Source: Bdellovibrio bacteriovorus (GTDB lineage: Bacteria > Bdellovibrionota > Bdellovibrionia > Bdellovibrionales > Bdellovibrionaceae). From it: DNA of 64,000 bases. Made by a program: the position numbers and the translations under genes. This document shows positions 43,565 to 52,927 of the stretch, in pieces. Where the stretch lies: NCBI RefSeq assembly GCF_001592735.1, contig NZ_LUKE01000002.1:269836-333835 (forward strand), written 5' to 3'. The notes below the pieces were generated by a model that was not told the origin of the DNA, searched no databases, and was given only the letters and a program-made list of their open reading frames with translations. Every line of letters begins with the position of its first letter. Within the stretch, counting starts at the first letter, position 1.

Positions 43565-46500
43565 ATGGAATCTAAGGGAACGTATCGACATATTCTATGG
43601 GCTCTTATGCTTGGTTTTGCGGCACTTTCGGCAAAAGCAGCCCCTACCTATCTCACTTATCAAGGTCGCATCGTAAAACCCAACGGCCAGGCTCTAGAAC
43701 ATAACAATGTCAGTTTTCTTTTTGAAATCACTTCGTCCAATGGATCTTGCGTGCTTTATCGGGAACAAGTTGACGGCGTAAACATGCAAAACTCTAATGG
43801 GGTTTTCGACGTTCCTATCGGTAATTCCCACAGCTATCCGGCCGCGCCCTCCTTTACCATCTTAGATGCCTTCAATAATTCAGGGGGTTTGACGTGCTTT
43901 GGGGGAACTCCATTTTCTCCCACTTTAAGCTCCGGTCGTCTTTTACGCGTTCAATTTCATGACGGCACCGCTTGGAGATTAATCTCCCCCGATTCTGCCA
44001 TTCGCTCTGTTCCTTACGCGGGCCATGCGGAATCTTCTAATAAGTTGGGCGGACATCTTGCTGACCAATTTGTACTAAAATCAGAAATTAATTTGGGTGC
44101 CGACTGTAAATCAGGATTTTTCCTTACGTGGGATGCGGCTTCAAGAACTTTTGGCTGTGCTGCCGACGCCGCAGGCGCGGGCGGAGGTTTAAGTTCACTT
44201 AACGGTCAAACCGGAGCGACACAAACCTTCTCTCCTCTAGCGACGGCCACCTCTTACGGTTTTGGTTCCTCAGGCAATGTTCACACTCTAACAATTCCAT
44301 CAGCATCCACGGCGGGGGTCACCGCCGGAACGATTTCAAAATCAGAGTTTGATGCTTTCTCTGCCAAACAAGCCCCTGGCAATTACATCGTTACCTTAAG
44401 TGGTGACGTCACTTCATCGTTATACTCAGCCGGAACGGTGACGACCACCATCGCCAATAATGCCGTAACCACGGTGAAGATCGCCGATGGCGCGATCACC
44501 GGACAAAAACTTGAAAACTCGGGAGTGAGTGCCGGTACCTACTCCTCTGTCACCGTCGATGCGAAAGGGCGCGTGACAGCGGGTGGAACTTTGGCCTCGA
44601 CTGATATTCCAAATTTGGATGCTTCAAAAATAACGACAGGCACCTTAACTCGCGACGTGAGTGCCGCCAATGTCACGGCCACCAACATCCGCATCTATGA
44701 TGGCGTCAGCCAATATTTAACGATGCGCCTGCCCCCTGGCGGAACCGGTTATACCCTAAACTGGCCTAACGCGGTCGGCGCTGCTGGCTCAATCTTACAA
44801 ACCGATGCCAGCGGAAATCTTTCTTGGGTGACCCCTCCATCAGCGCCCGTCAGCAGTGTTGCGGGAAGAACCGGTGCGGTGACTCTTTCAAATACGGACA
44901 TCTCGGGTCTTGGTACAGCTGCGACTCGCAACGTCCCCTCATCCGGGGACGCCGCTGCGGCGGAGGTTGTTTTAGGTAATGACACTCGCCTTTCGGGACC
45001 ACGAGCACCGAATGGCTCCGCGGGCGGAGATCTTTCAGGAACTTATCCCAATCCAACTGTTGCCAAAATCCAAACTCGCGCGATGTCCAATACGGCGCCA
45101 CTGGATGGACAAGTCATCCTTTGGGATAATGGAAATACCACCTGGACGCCCCAGTACGTGCGCATGCAAGACATTCGCAATACCTGGGGTGGAACCGCGA
45201 TGCTTCCCTCCACTTTATGTACGGCAGATCAAGCCATGGTCTGGAACTCACTGGTGGATCGCTTCACTTGTCAAAACATTGGATCTTTGGATGCGGCGGC
45301 GATAACAACAGGTGTATTGGCGGCAGCAAGATTAGGTACCGGGACTGCGGATAATACAAAATATCTTCGTGGTGATGGAACGTGGCAGACACTTTCAACA
45401 AGTGATGCCACCAAGCTTCCCCTTGCCGGCGGTCAGATGTCTGGCGACATCGATATGAATACTCATAAAATTATCAACGCTTCTAACATCCCTTGGACGG
45501 CGGTAAATCCTGGTGGCAGTAACGATATGCAATCACTTCGTTGGGATGACACCGCGAAAGAGTGGAAATGGTTCACGGCGGGTGCCGCCGGTGCGGGGAT
45601 CGCCACAATCAACGGTGCCAACGGGACAGCGCAAACTTTGGCGCCTACGGCTTCCGCCACCTCCTACGGATTTACGACAAGTTCAAATACTCACACGTTC
45701 TCAATCCCTTCAGCCAGTGGCGCGGGTGTGACGGCGGGTACGATTTCAAAAACTGAATATGATAGCTTCGCCGCCAAACAAGCCGCAGGAAATTACGCCA
45801 CGGCCTTAGCCGGTGATGTGACATCCACAGGTTATTCTGCGGGCACACTGACCACCGCCATTGCCACCAATGCCGTGACCACGGCGAAAATAAACGATGG
45901 CGCGGTGACGGGTGTCAAACTTGAAGATGTGTCCGGTCTCATTGTTGGCACTTATCCCAAGGTCACCGTGGATGCCAAGGGTCGCGTGACCACGGGCGCA
46001 GCCCTTTCCGCAACAGATATTCCAGATCTTGATGCCGCGAAAATAACCACCGGGGTGTTCTCTGTCGCAAGACTAGCCACGGGAACTCCAGATGGGTCTA
46101 AATTCTTACGCGACGATGGGACCTGGGCCGCTTTACCCAATTTAGGCTCGGGCTATGTTCTTAAAACGGGCGATACCATGACGGGTCCCTTGCAAGTGAA
46201 TTCATCTTCGACAGCGGGGCTTGTCAGCAGAGGTTTTGGTGTCAGTGTTCCTGGCACCATTGATCTTTCAGGTGCATTGGGCACGGCGGGTTCTCCGGGA
46301 AAAGTGGCCAATGGCGCCGAAATCGGTCGCGTCAGTTTTTCTGGTTACGTAAGAAATCCAGCCGACACTGCGGACGCCTACACCCCGCTTGCTTCTATTC
46401 GCGCCAAAACAGTGAACATGGATGCCCAAGGACGTGCTGGTGGTGGGTTTGGTTTCTTCAGTAGTTATTTTGGCAGTGGATCTGAAGTGGAACGAATGAC

Positions 46501-49500
46501 CTTCCTTCCTCCATCAAATTTGGGTATCGGAAACACCAATCCGCAAGTAGAGATTCATATCGGGAATCTAGGTGGTTCAATCCAGATCGGCGCTGATGCC
46601 ACGACCAATCGCAATTTCTATATGATGAATTCGTCCGTAAGTGCCTTGCGTGCTTTTGATATCGGAAACGGAAACGCCAGCGGCGGCGGAACTGTTTTAG
46701 CACGATTTCAAAATGACGGAAAAGTTGGTATCGGAGTTGCCAACCCCACAGAACGTCTTGATGTCGGCGGAAAAGTGAAAGCCACAGAGTTCTGTATTGG
46801 AGCCACATGCATTTCTTCATGGCCTTCAGGTGGTAGCGGTTCTGTAACAAGTGTCGTGGCAGGCTCAGGTTTAACCGGCGGAACAATTACGACCACGGGA
46901 ACTTTGGCCGTTGATGTCGGCACGAACGCCGGGCAAATTCCCCAATTAAATGTTTCTGGTAAACTACCAGCGGCGGTGATCCCCACAGATATCCTGACCA
47001 CTTCGACAACATTGGGCGGTGATCTTTCAGGAAGCTTGCCCAATCCGACCGTCGTAAAAATCCAAGGCCAAACGGTGGCGAACACGGTTCCGTCAACTTC
47101 GGGACAAGTTTTAGTCTGGGATCAAAGCACCACCCGCTGGACCGTGAACAACATCCGTGCGCAAGATATCTCGACCATATGGGGTGGGACACAAATTATT
47201 CCGTCATCATCCTGCGGTGCTCATCAAGCCATGGTATGGAGCACGATCACCGATCGCATGACTTGTCAAAATATCGGCTCATTAGATGCCGCGGCCGTCA
47301 CCACCGGCACATTTGCAACAGGTCGCCTTGGTACCGGCACGGCGGATAACACTAAATATCTTCGGGGTGACGGAACGTGGGCCGCGATCTCAGTGAGTGA
47401 AACGGATCCCAAGGTGGGCGCCAACACAACGAACTATGTTTCTAAGTGGGATGGTTCTGCTTTAGTTGCCAGTGGTATTTCCGAAGTCAGTGGCAATGTT
47501 GGTATCGGTATCGCCTCGGCTTCTAATCCTTTGGAAATCCAAAAAAATCATAATGGTGAAACTTTTCTTGTCATGCGCAATACCAATACCGGCAACGCTT
47601 CGGAAGTCGGAATTACTATTGAAAACAACGCAGGTGCCGCCGGAAGTATCTTTAGTACTTCATTTAACTATTCAAGTGTCACCGCTTATCAAGATCGGTT
47701 TAATATAGTGTCAACGCCCAACGTGACCGGTCTAACTCTTGCCGCTGAAAATGGCGATATGCGCTTTCTGACCACAGGTCAAACTGAACGCATGCGCTTA
47801 ACGGCCGCCGGTGATTTTGGCATCGGCACGACCAACCCGGGCGCAAAACTTGAAGTGGGTGGTCAAATTAAAATCACGGGCGGAAGCCCCGGATTAGGCA
47901 AAGTTCTAACTTCCAACGCGACCGGCTTAGCAACTTGGCAAAATCCGGCGACCAGCGGTACGGTGACAAGCATCACTGCTGGCACAGGTTTGACCGGGGG
48001 AACAATCACGGGGTCAGGTACAATTGGTTTAGGCACCGAATTGACCGGCCTGAATGGTCTGAGCACGAATGGCTTTGTAAAACGCACCGGAGCGGGAGCT
48101 TATTCAACGGTGTCTTCGGTCACCTTAACTTCTGAAGTCACTGGGGTCTTACCTATCGCCAACGGCGGTACAAATTCCAGCACAGCATTGAATAGCAACC
48201 GTTTGATGGCTTCGATCAGTGGTGCGATTCAAGAATTAGGTGCGATGGCCGATGGACAAGTTGTTGTTGGTAAAAATGCATCTGCTCCGCAAATCGTGAC
48301 CTTAGGCGGTGACGCCACGATTTCAAACACGGGCTCTTTGACTTTAGGAACGGGTTCAGTAAATTCAGCCAAAATTTCAGATGGCACCGTCGGTGTGGTC
48401 GACCTTAACTTCACTGGCACAATGACGACTAATACCGGGATCGTTGTTCGTGATGGCACTCAATTTCATAATAAAACTTGCTCCGCCAATCAGGTTCTGA
48501 TTTGGACAGTTTCAAACGGTTGGGCTTGTAATTCGTTGGTTTTAACTGAAACCGATCCTAAAGTGGGTTCGAATACGACAAACTATGTTTCTAAATGGAA
48601 TGGCACCGCCCTGGTTGCCAGCGGCATCTTTGAAAACGGATCTGGCAATATCGGCATTGGAACCACGAGTCCTGGATACAAACTGCAGGTGAACACCACT
48701 TCTGCTGAAGTGGGTGCTTGGGATGTGGCTTCGGCATTTAATTATACTTTCGCAAATCCTACGGCAACTAGCGCCACCCGTTTCATCGGTCAAATTAATG
48801 GGACTGAAAATGGAAATACCGCGGCGATCACGGGTGAAATCATTGGACAAGTGAATTACGCCAATAACAGCATGCCATCCGCTTTAAATAAACTCAGTGG
48901 CTCCTGGCACGGCGTAAAAAACAACAATGGCGCGGGTGCCGTGACCACGGCCGTCGGTGTTCAAGGACAAATTGAAAACGCATCGACAAATACTATTGCC
49001 ACGGCCATGGGTCTTCAATCCTCTATTTTAAAGACAAGCTCGGGTGCGAATACCAACGGCTTTGGCTTGTACGTCGGAAACATCCAAGCCACTAACGCTT
49101 GGTCAGTCTATGCAAGTGACGCCACCGCCCCTTCTTACTTCGCGGGAAGCGTCGGCGTGGGAACAGTGTCTCCAGCGGTGAAACTAGATGTCGTCGGCGG
49201 TTCCGCGGCGGTGGACAATAGCTTCCTCATTAAAAAAACCAATAGCGCTTCCAACCGCTATAACGCGGTGGAAATCAACCCTTGGGTGTATGACTCCACC
49301 TCCACCAGCGAGGACACCGCCCTCTTAATCGCGACAAAAATAAATGGCACAACAAGCAACGTTGCCGAGTTCGGCTCCGAAAATTATTTTTATACTCCTA
49401 CAAACTTTGACGGCAGCTGGACATATTTGCGCCGGGACGGAAACAATGCCAATGGCCCGTGGCTTTACGGAGAAAAATTCCGTGGCTCCTTTGGCACAAA

Positions 49501-50281
49501 AGGCGCCGTCGCTAGCGGTGATGATCTTTTAAATATCGGGGGGCTTGGCTATAATAGTTCCGGAACGAATAATTTGGGGGCATTGATTTCATTTCAAGCT
49601 ACGGAAGCCTATACGAACGCAGCTGGAGGCGCGAAAATCTATTTTGCGACTACTCCCAACGGCAATACATCTTTTCAAACACGCATGACCATTGATCAAA
49701 CGGGTTTTGTCGGCATCGGTACAACCAGTCCTTCAAACACCTTGCATGTAACACAAGCCGCAGCCGGGGTCGTCGCAAGGTTCGCTAACTCTGCGGGTTC
49801 GTGTACTCTAACACCATCAAGCAGTGCCGCGAACTGGGCTTGTACGTCTGATGCGAGCTTAAAAGAAAATGTGCAAAACATTTCCGGTGAAGAGGCCTTA
49901 GACAAAATGTTAGGTTTAAATGCCGTTACCTACACTTTGAAAAAGGGTGATGATGGCTCACGACACACGGGATATATCGCGCAAAATGTGCGCGACGTAG
50001 CGCCGGAGTTCGTGCGCCAAGATGAAAGTGGAATTTTACAAGTGAGTTATACGGGCTTCATCCCGTGGATCACGGAAGGCTTAAAAGCTCTGCACCTTAA
50101 GGTAAAAAATCTTATCGATATTCAAGCGGCCCAAAGCCGCGAATTGGCTTCGCAAGGACAAGCTATCTTACTTTTAGAAAAACAAAATCGAGAAAAATCA
50201 TCTGAGATCGAGGCCCTTAAAAAAGAATCTGAAGATTTAAAAGCACGCTTCGAAAAACTAGAAAAGCATCTGGCGAAATAA
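43565..50281 (+). CDS. Giant secreted tail-fibre-like protein with C-terminal S74 chaperone
   Basis: 2238 residues. A signal peptide ends near SAKA^APT. A first domain (about 26-150, YLTYQGRIVKPNGQAL) is followed by a long array of fibre modules: repeated S-Y-G-F / G-V-T-A-G-T-I-S-K blocks, GGDLSG-x-x-PNPTV blocks, TKYLRGDGTW linkers, and NYVSKW / NIGIGTTSP blocks typical of trimeric beta fibres. The C-terminus (about 2090-2190) is an S74 endosialidase-type intramolecular chaperone with CTSDASLKENV (Ser2095 and Lys2100 candidates for self-cleavage) and GYIAQNV, ending in a coiled coil. There is no transmembrane anchor or cell-wall signal. The domain plan matches Bdellovibrio mosaic adhesive trimer fibres, proposed to bind prey. 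No phage genes are nearby. Confidence 0.9.
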   Translation: MESKGTYRHILWALMLGFAALSAKAAPTYLTYQGRIVKPNGQALEHNNVSFLFEITSSNGSCVLYREQVDGVNMQNSNGVFDVPIGNSHSYPAAPSFTILDAFNNSGGLTCFGGTPFSPTLSSGRLLRVQFHDGTAWRLISPDSAIRSVPYAGHAESSNKLGGHLADQFVLKSEINLGADCKSGFFLTWDAASRTFGCAADAAGAGGGLSSLNGQTGATQTFSPLATATSYGFGSSGNVHTLTIPSASTAGVTAGTISKSEFDAFSAKQAPGNYIVTLSGDVTSSLYSAGTVTTTIANNAVTTVKIADGAITGQKLENSGVSAGTYSSVTVDAKGRVTAGGTLASTDIPNLDASKITTGTLTRDVSAANVTATNIRIYDGVSQYLTMRLPPGGTGYTLNWPNAVGAAGSILQTDASGNLSWVTPPSAPVSSVAGRTGAVTLSNTDISGLGTAATRNVPSSGDAAAAEVVLGNDTRLSGPRAPNGSAGGDLSGTYPNPTVAKIQTRAMSNTAPLDGQVILWDNGNTTWTPQYVRMQDIRNTWGGTAMLPSTLCTADQAMVWNSLVDRFTCQNIGSLDAAAITTGVLAAARLGTGTADNTKYLRGDGTWQTLSTSDATKLPLAGGQMSGDIDMNTHKIINASNIPWTAVNPGGSNDMQSLRWDDTAKEWKWFTAGAAGAGIATINGANGTAQTLAPTASATSYGFTTSSNTHTFSIPSASGAGVTAGTISKTEYDSFAAKQAAGNYATALAGDVTSTGYSAGTLTTAIATNAVTTAKINDGAVTGVKLEDVSGLIVGTYPKVTVDAKGRVTTGAALSATDIPDLDAAKITTGVFSVARLATGTPDGSKFLRDDGTWAALPNLGSGYVLKTGDTMTGPLQVNSSSTAGLVSRGFGVSVPGTIDLSGALGTAGSPGKVANGAEIGRVSFSGYVRNPADTADAYTPLASIRAKTVNMDAQGRAGGGFGFFSSYFGSGSEVERMTFLPPSNLGIGNTNPQVEIHIGNLGGSIQIGADATTNRNFYMMNSSVSALRAFDIGNGNASGGGTVLARFQNDGKVGIGVANPTERLDVGGKVKATEFCIGATCISSWPSGGSGSVTSVVAGSGLTGGTITTTGTLAVDVGTNAGQIPQLNVSGKLPAAVIPTDILTTSTTLGGDLSGSLPNPTVVKIQGQTVANTVPSTSGQVLVWDQSTTRWTVNNIRAQDISTIWGGTQIIPSSSCGAHQAMVWSTITDRMTCQNIGSLDAAAVTTGTFATGRLGTGTADNTKYLRGDGTWAAISVSETDPKVGANTTNYVSKWDGSALVASGISEVSGNVGIGIASASNPLEIQKNHNGETFLVMRNTNTGNASEVGITIENNAGAAGSIFSTSFNYSSVTAYQDRFNIVSTPNVTGLTLAAENGDMRFLTTGQTERMRLTAAGDFGIGTTNPGAKLEVGGQIKITGGSPGLGKVLTSNATGLATWQNPATSGTVTSITAGTGLTGGTITGSGTIGLGTELTGLNGLSTNGFVKRTGAGAYSTVSSVTLTSEVTGVLPIANGGTNSSTALNSNRLMASISGAIQELGAMADGQVVVGKNASAPQIVTLGGDATISNTGSLTLGTGSVNSAKISDGTVGVVDLNFTGTMTTNTGIVVRDGTQFHNKTCSANQVLIWTVSNGWACNSLVLTETDPKVGSNTTNYVSKWNGTALVASGIFENGSGNIGIGTTSPGYKLQVNTTSAEVGAWDVASAFNYTFANPTATSATRFIGQINGTENGNTAAITGEIIGQVNYANNSMPSALNKLSGSWHGVKNNNGAGAVTTAVGVQGQIENASTNTIATAMGLQSSILKTSSGANTNGFGLYVGNIQATNAWSVYASDATAPSYFAGSVGVGTVSPAVKLDVVGGSAAVDNSFLIKKTNSASNRYNAVEINPWVYDSTSTSEDTALLIATKINGTTSNVAEFGSENYFYTPTNFDGSWTYLRRDGNNANGPWLYGEKFRGSFGTKGAVASGDDLLNIGGLGYNSSGTNNLGALISFQATEAYTNAAGGAKIYFATTPNGNTSFQTRMTIDQTGFVGIGTTSPSNTLHVTQAAAGVVARFANSAGSCTLTPSSSAANWACTSDASLKENVQNISGEEALDKMLGLNAVTYTLKKGDDGSRHTGYIAQNVRDVAPEFVRQDESGILQVSYTGFIPWITEGLKALHLKVKNLIDIQAAQSRELASQGQAILLLEKQNREKSSEIEALKKESEDLKARFEKLEKHLAK
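44192..44650 (+). repeat. Fibre module A, copy 1
   Basis: About 153 codons (from residue 210) encode a block from S-S-L-N-G-Q-T-G to I-T-T-G-T-L that recurs at 45602-46060 with similar order and many identical residues, including GVTAGTISK and VTVDAKGRVT. One codon of length difference lies between the copies. Confidence 0.8.
45023..45397 (+). repeat. Fibre module B, copy 1
   Basis: 125 codons running from GGDLSGTYPNPTV through a two-cysteine segment (LPSTLCTADQAMVW ... FTCQNIGSLDA) to TKYLRGDGTW. It recurs at 47015-47392. Confidence 0.8.
45602..46060 (+). repeat. Fibre module A, copy 2
   Basis: Second copy of the block at 44192-44650. It starts exactly 1410 bases (470 codons) downstream in the same frame. 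Codon-level differences throughout show that it is an old duplication. Confidence 0.8.
47015..47392 (+). repeat. Fibre module B, copy 2
   Basis: 126 codons matching copy 1, with GGDLSGSLPNPTV, the cysteine pair (SSCGAHQAMVW ... MTCQNIGSLDA) and TKYLRGDGTW in the same order. It is followed by an ETDPKVG-NYVSKW block that itself recurs at 48548. Confidence 0.8.
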
Positions 50282-50324
50282 CCAGCACCGCCGGCCCGAC
50301 AACCGACGGCTCAAAGTTTGGAAT

Positions 50325-51533
50325 CTACTTACAATCGGCCTTGTATTTCAATAGCTCTTTGATTTCATCCGAAGTCAGCACCATTGGCGGCAAAGCACAT
50401 TGGTGAGGCTGATTTTTTTCTAAATCTGCTAACACCGATGCATATTGATCGCGTCCCATTTCCCAAATACCAGAAAAACGCTGGTGATAGGCCGGAATGA
50501 CCTCTTGGGCTTTGGCACCCGTCAAAATAACGATATTCTCAATATGATTGAATTCACTGCTTTGGGACCAATTAAAAGATCCCGCAATCAAGGTCTCTCC
50601 ATCCACAATCATAAACTTGTTATGCATCTGAAATTTTAAGAAATCATTGATGTCTAAGTTATAAAACTTAATACGCACTTGGATGTTCTTATGCACTAGG
50701 TAACGAGCACGGCGCCCTAAATCCCGGAAGTCATCTTGACCAATCACCGCTTGCACTTGCACGCCCCGATTGGCGGCGGTGCGCAGAGCTTCTAAAATCG
50801 GCACCAGACGAATGCGAGCCGTGGCGATTTCAAGAGTCTTTTTGGCGCCATTAATATGCCCCACGATTTCATCCGTCAGCATTGATTTTTCCGGAGATTG
50901 AGGTTCAATCGTGCGCGGAGAATTAAAGACGACTTCAACATCTGATTCATCCACGAAAGACACCGGTTTTTGTTCCGTGGAGGGCAAAGTCGCGCCGAAC
51001 TCTTTAGACGCTTTCCACAATCGTAAAAACTCTTGTTGATAGCGGGCGGTCACTTCTTTTTCAGCGGTAAAAAAAAGGAAATTCTCATCGTAACCTTCTT
51101 GTGACATGACAGCCCAGTTTGCACTGCTGGTCACCACTCGCGGCAATGGGCCGTTAGCATCAATCACCGCGAACTTATGATGAATTTTAACGTCTTTATT
51201 ATCTAAATAACGAACATCCACCCCTAAATCTTCAAGCGCTTGTCTTTTAGCCGTGTTGGCTTCGGGGCTGCTATAAAGTTCTAAGTTCACCCGAATTTTC
51301 AGTTCTCCCGAGTGAAGGCGTGCCTGGACAGCCGCACTTTTCAACGTGGCAATGATAGGCGAAGACTCTTTGACGTCCATGTTGTACATGGCAATGTCCA
51401 CGGTGGATTGCGCTTCAGAAATCCATTGGGCTATTGTTTCTAAAGTGGGACCGTTCGGGTGAAAGAGGGCTTCAACTTTCGCAGAAGCGTTGAATGCGAA
51501 AAAGATAACTAAGACTGAAATTAAATATTTCAT
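50325..51533 (-). CDS. Secreted phospholipase D-family protein
   Basis: 402 residues with a signal peptide ending near ASA^KVEA. Two HKD motifs mark the PLD superfamily: HHKFAVID with downstream SSANWAVMSQEGYDEN, and HNKFMIVD with GSFNWSQSSEFNHIEN. The paired motifs form one active site able to hydrolyse a phosphodiester, either phospholipid or nucleic acid; sequence alone does not separate a lipase from a nuclease. The C-terminal 60 residues are additional and contain two cysteines. It is convergent with the fibre gene (43 bases between stops). Export suggests action in the periplasm or in prey. Confidence 0.9.
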   Translation of the reverse strand: MKYLISVLVIFFAFNASAKVEALFHPNGPTLETIAQWISEAQSTVDIAMYNMDVKESSPIIATLKSAAVQARLHSGELKIRVNLELYSSPEANTAKRQALEDLGVDVRYLDNKDVKIHHKFAVIDANGPLPRVVTSSANWAVMSQEGYDENFLFFTAEKEVTARYQQEFLRLWKASKEFGATLPSTEQKPVSFVDESDVEVVFNSPRTIEPQSPEKSMLTDEIVGHINGAKKTLEIATARIRLVPILEALRTAANRGVQVQAVIGQDDFRDLGRRARYLVHKNIQVRIKFYNLDINDFLKFQMHNKFMIVDGETLIAGSFNWSQSSEFNHIENIVILTGAKAQEVIPAYHQRFSGIWEMGRDQYASVLADLEKNQPHQCALPPMVLTSDEIKELLKYKADCK

Positions 51534-51612
51534 GACCCCACCCCTTTTATGGATTTGAGATCTAGCGAAATAATGAGGACTTGTATAGCTGTGTTTAGGC
51601 AGCAGGCCTGAT

Positions 51613-52533
51613 TTAGTACTTAAAAACTCGGCGCAGTGCGAAGCCTTTGCCCGGTTCTAAGCCAATAATGGCCAATAAATTCCCAGATTCTTGATCAAGA
51701 ACTTGGATATATTGGTCCACGTCAGGATTGAATGACGTAATAAGCTGGGTGCGCAGATCATGACTGATTTGCCCGTTGCCCAAAAGAACACGATCCTGTC
51801 CCTTAACGCGGACACGCTTTACTTGCGGCAAAGCCTGATCCATCGGAATAAAGGCATCGCGATTGCCATTGTTTTTCACCGAAAGCTCAATGGATTCTAA
51901 CGTCTGCCCTTGAGCAATCACGTAAGGTGCGGACCAAGTTCGGCGCAACTCGCTCATCGCAGCGCCACAGCCTAGTTTTTTTCCTAACAGGTCCACCCAG
52001 GTACGGATATAGCTGCCCTTGGTGCATTTGATATCAAACTCGGCCCAATCAGGTCCCGTCGCCACGGGCTCCACATCCCAAAAAGTCATAAGTTTTTTAG
52101 GAACTTCGACCTCTTTTTCTTCACGAGCATATTCATAGAGCTTTTTGCCTTGGATTTTGATCGCCGAATAAATCGGAACTTCAACTTCCATCTCCCCCTG
52201 CAGTTTTTCTGCCGCCGCCAGGATCTGCTCTTTGGTGATATCCACCGGCTTTGTTTCTAAAACCGTCCCCGTGGTATCGAGCGTGTCGGTGCGAACTCCA
52301 AACTGGGCTTTAACGCGATAACCTTTATCGCCTTCCAAAATGTATTGGCTGAGCTTGGTGCCTTCGTTAATTAAACATGCCATCAAACCTGACGCCATCG
52401 GATCTAACGTGCCCGAATGTCCCACGGCTTTTGTGCCTAGAATACGACGCAATCTCGAGACGACATCGTGACTCGAGATACCTGAAGGTTTATCGACTAA
52501 TAAAAGACCATGGAATATTTCGTTATTCGTCAT
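51613..52533 (-). CDS. truB: tRNA pseudouridine-55 synthase TruB
   Basis: Makes pseudouridine 55 in the T-loop of tRNAs. I place the start at ATG 52533 (MTNNEIFHGLLLVDKPSG), an 11-base overlap with rbfA; the frame is open to 52605 but that would add 24 residues inside rbfA. The catalytic Asp is in GHSGTLDPMASG. Also visible are AKFGVRTDTLD-like (AQFGVRTDTLDTTG), YSAIKIQGKKLYEYAR and KCTKGSYIRTWVDLLG. The C-terminus is a PUA-like extension. The product is 306 residues. Confidence 0.95.
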   Translation of the reverse strand: MTNNEIFHGLLLVDKPSGISSHDVVSRLRRILGTKAVGHSGTLDPMASGLMACLINEGTKLSQYILEGDKGYRVKAQFGVRTDTLDTTGTVLETKPVDITKEQILAAAEKLQGEMEVEVPIYSAIKIQGKKLYEYAREEKEVEVPKKLMTFWDVEPVATGPDWAEFDIKCTKGSYIRTWVDLLGKKLGCGAAMSELRRTWSAPYVIAQGQTLESIELSVKNNGNRDAFIPMDQALPQVKRVRVKGQDRVLLGNGQISHDLRTQLITSFNPDVDQYIQVLDQESGNLLAIIGLEPGKGFALRRVFKY

Positions 52534-52927
52534 CAGACTCTGGAGTCTCGCCGGTTCCTTCACGTTTTTTACGCTCATTTTCAAGCTCGTGAAGAATCTT
52601 TTCAACTTTGATCACTTGTTCAGTGGTGTGATCCACATAGAAAGTCAATTTAGGGCAATAGCGCATTTTTAGTTCTTTGCCGATGAAGTTTTGAATTTCA
52701 AAAGCACGTTCTTGAAGTAAGTCTAACGCCTCTTCTTGTTGTTTTTCAGAACCTAAAACACTGACATAGACCTTCGCGGTGCGAAGGTCGGCTGGCATCT
52801 TTACTGAAGCCACCGTCACCAGACCTGGCAACGGTGTTTTAAATCCGCGAATCAAAAACTGAGCGACGGTGGCCTGGATTTCTCGTTCTACACGCGCAAC
52901 TCGGCGCCCATCACCCATATTCTTCAT
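52523..52927 (-). CDS. rbfA: Ribosome-binding factor A
   Basis: 134-residue KH-type factor for late 30S subunit maturation. Family features include RVARVEREIQATVAQFL, VTVASVKMPADLRTAKVYVSVLG and KELKMRYCPKLTFYVD, with an acidic/basic C-terminal tail. Its start shares one base with the infB stop (TAATG), and its end overlaps truB, so the infB-rbfA-truB unit is tightly coupled. Confidence 0.95.
   Translation of the reverse strand: MKNMGDGRRVARVEREIQATVAQFLIRGFKTPLPGLVTVASVKMPADLRTAKVYVSVLGSEKQQEEALDLLQERAFEIQNFIGKELKMRYCPKLTFYVDHTTEQVIKVEKILHELENERKKREGTGETPESDDE

Noticed and set aside
43565-50281. Fibre gene as part of a prophage or tailocin
   Set aside because: S74 domains are common in phage tail fibres, but the protein has a signal peptide and the flanks are housekeeping genes with no capsid, tail, lysis or integrase genes.
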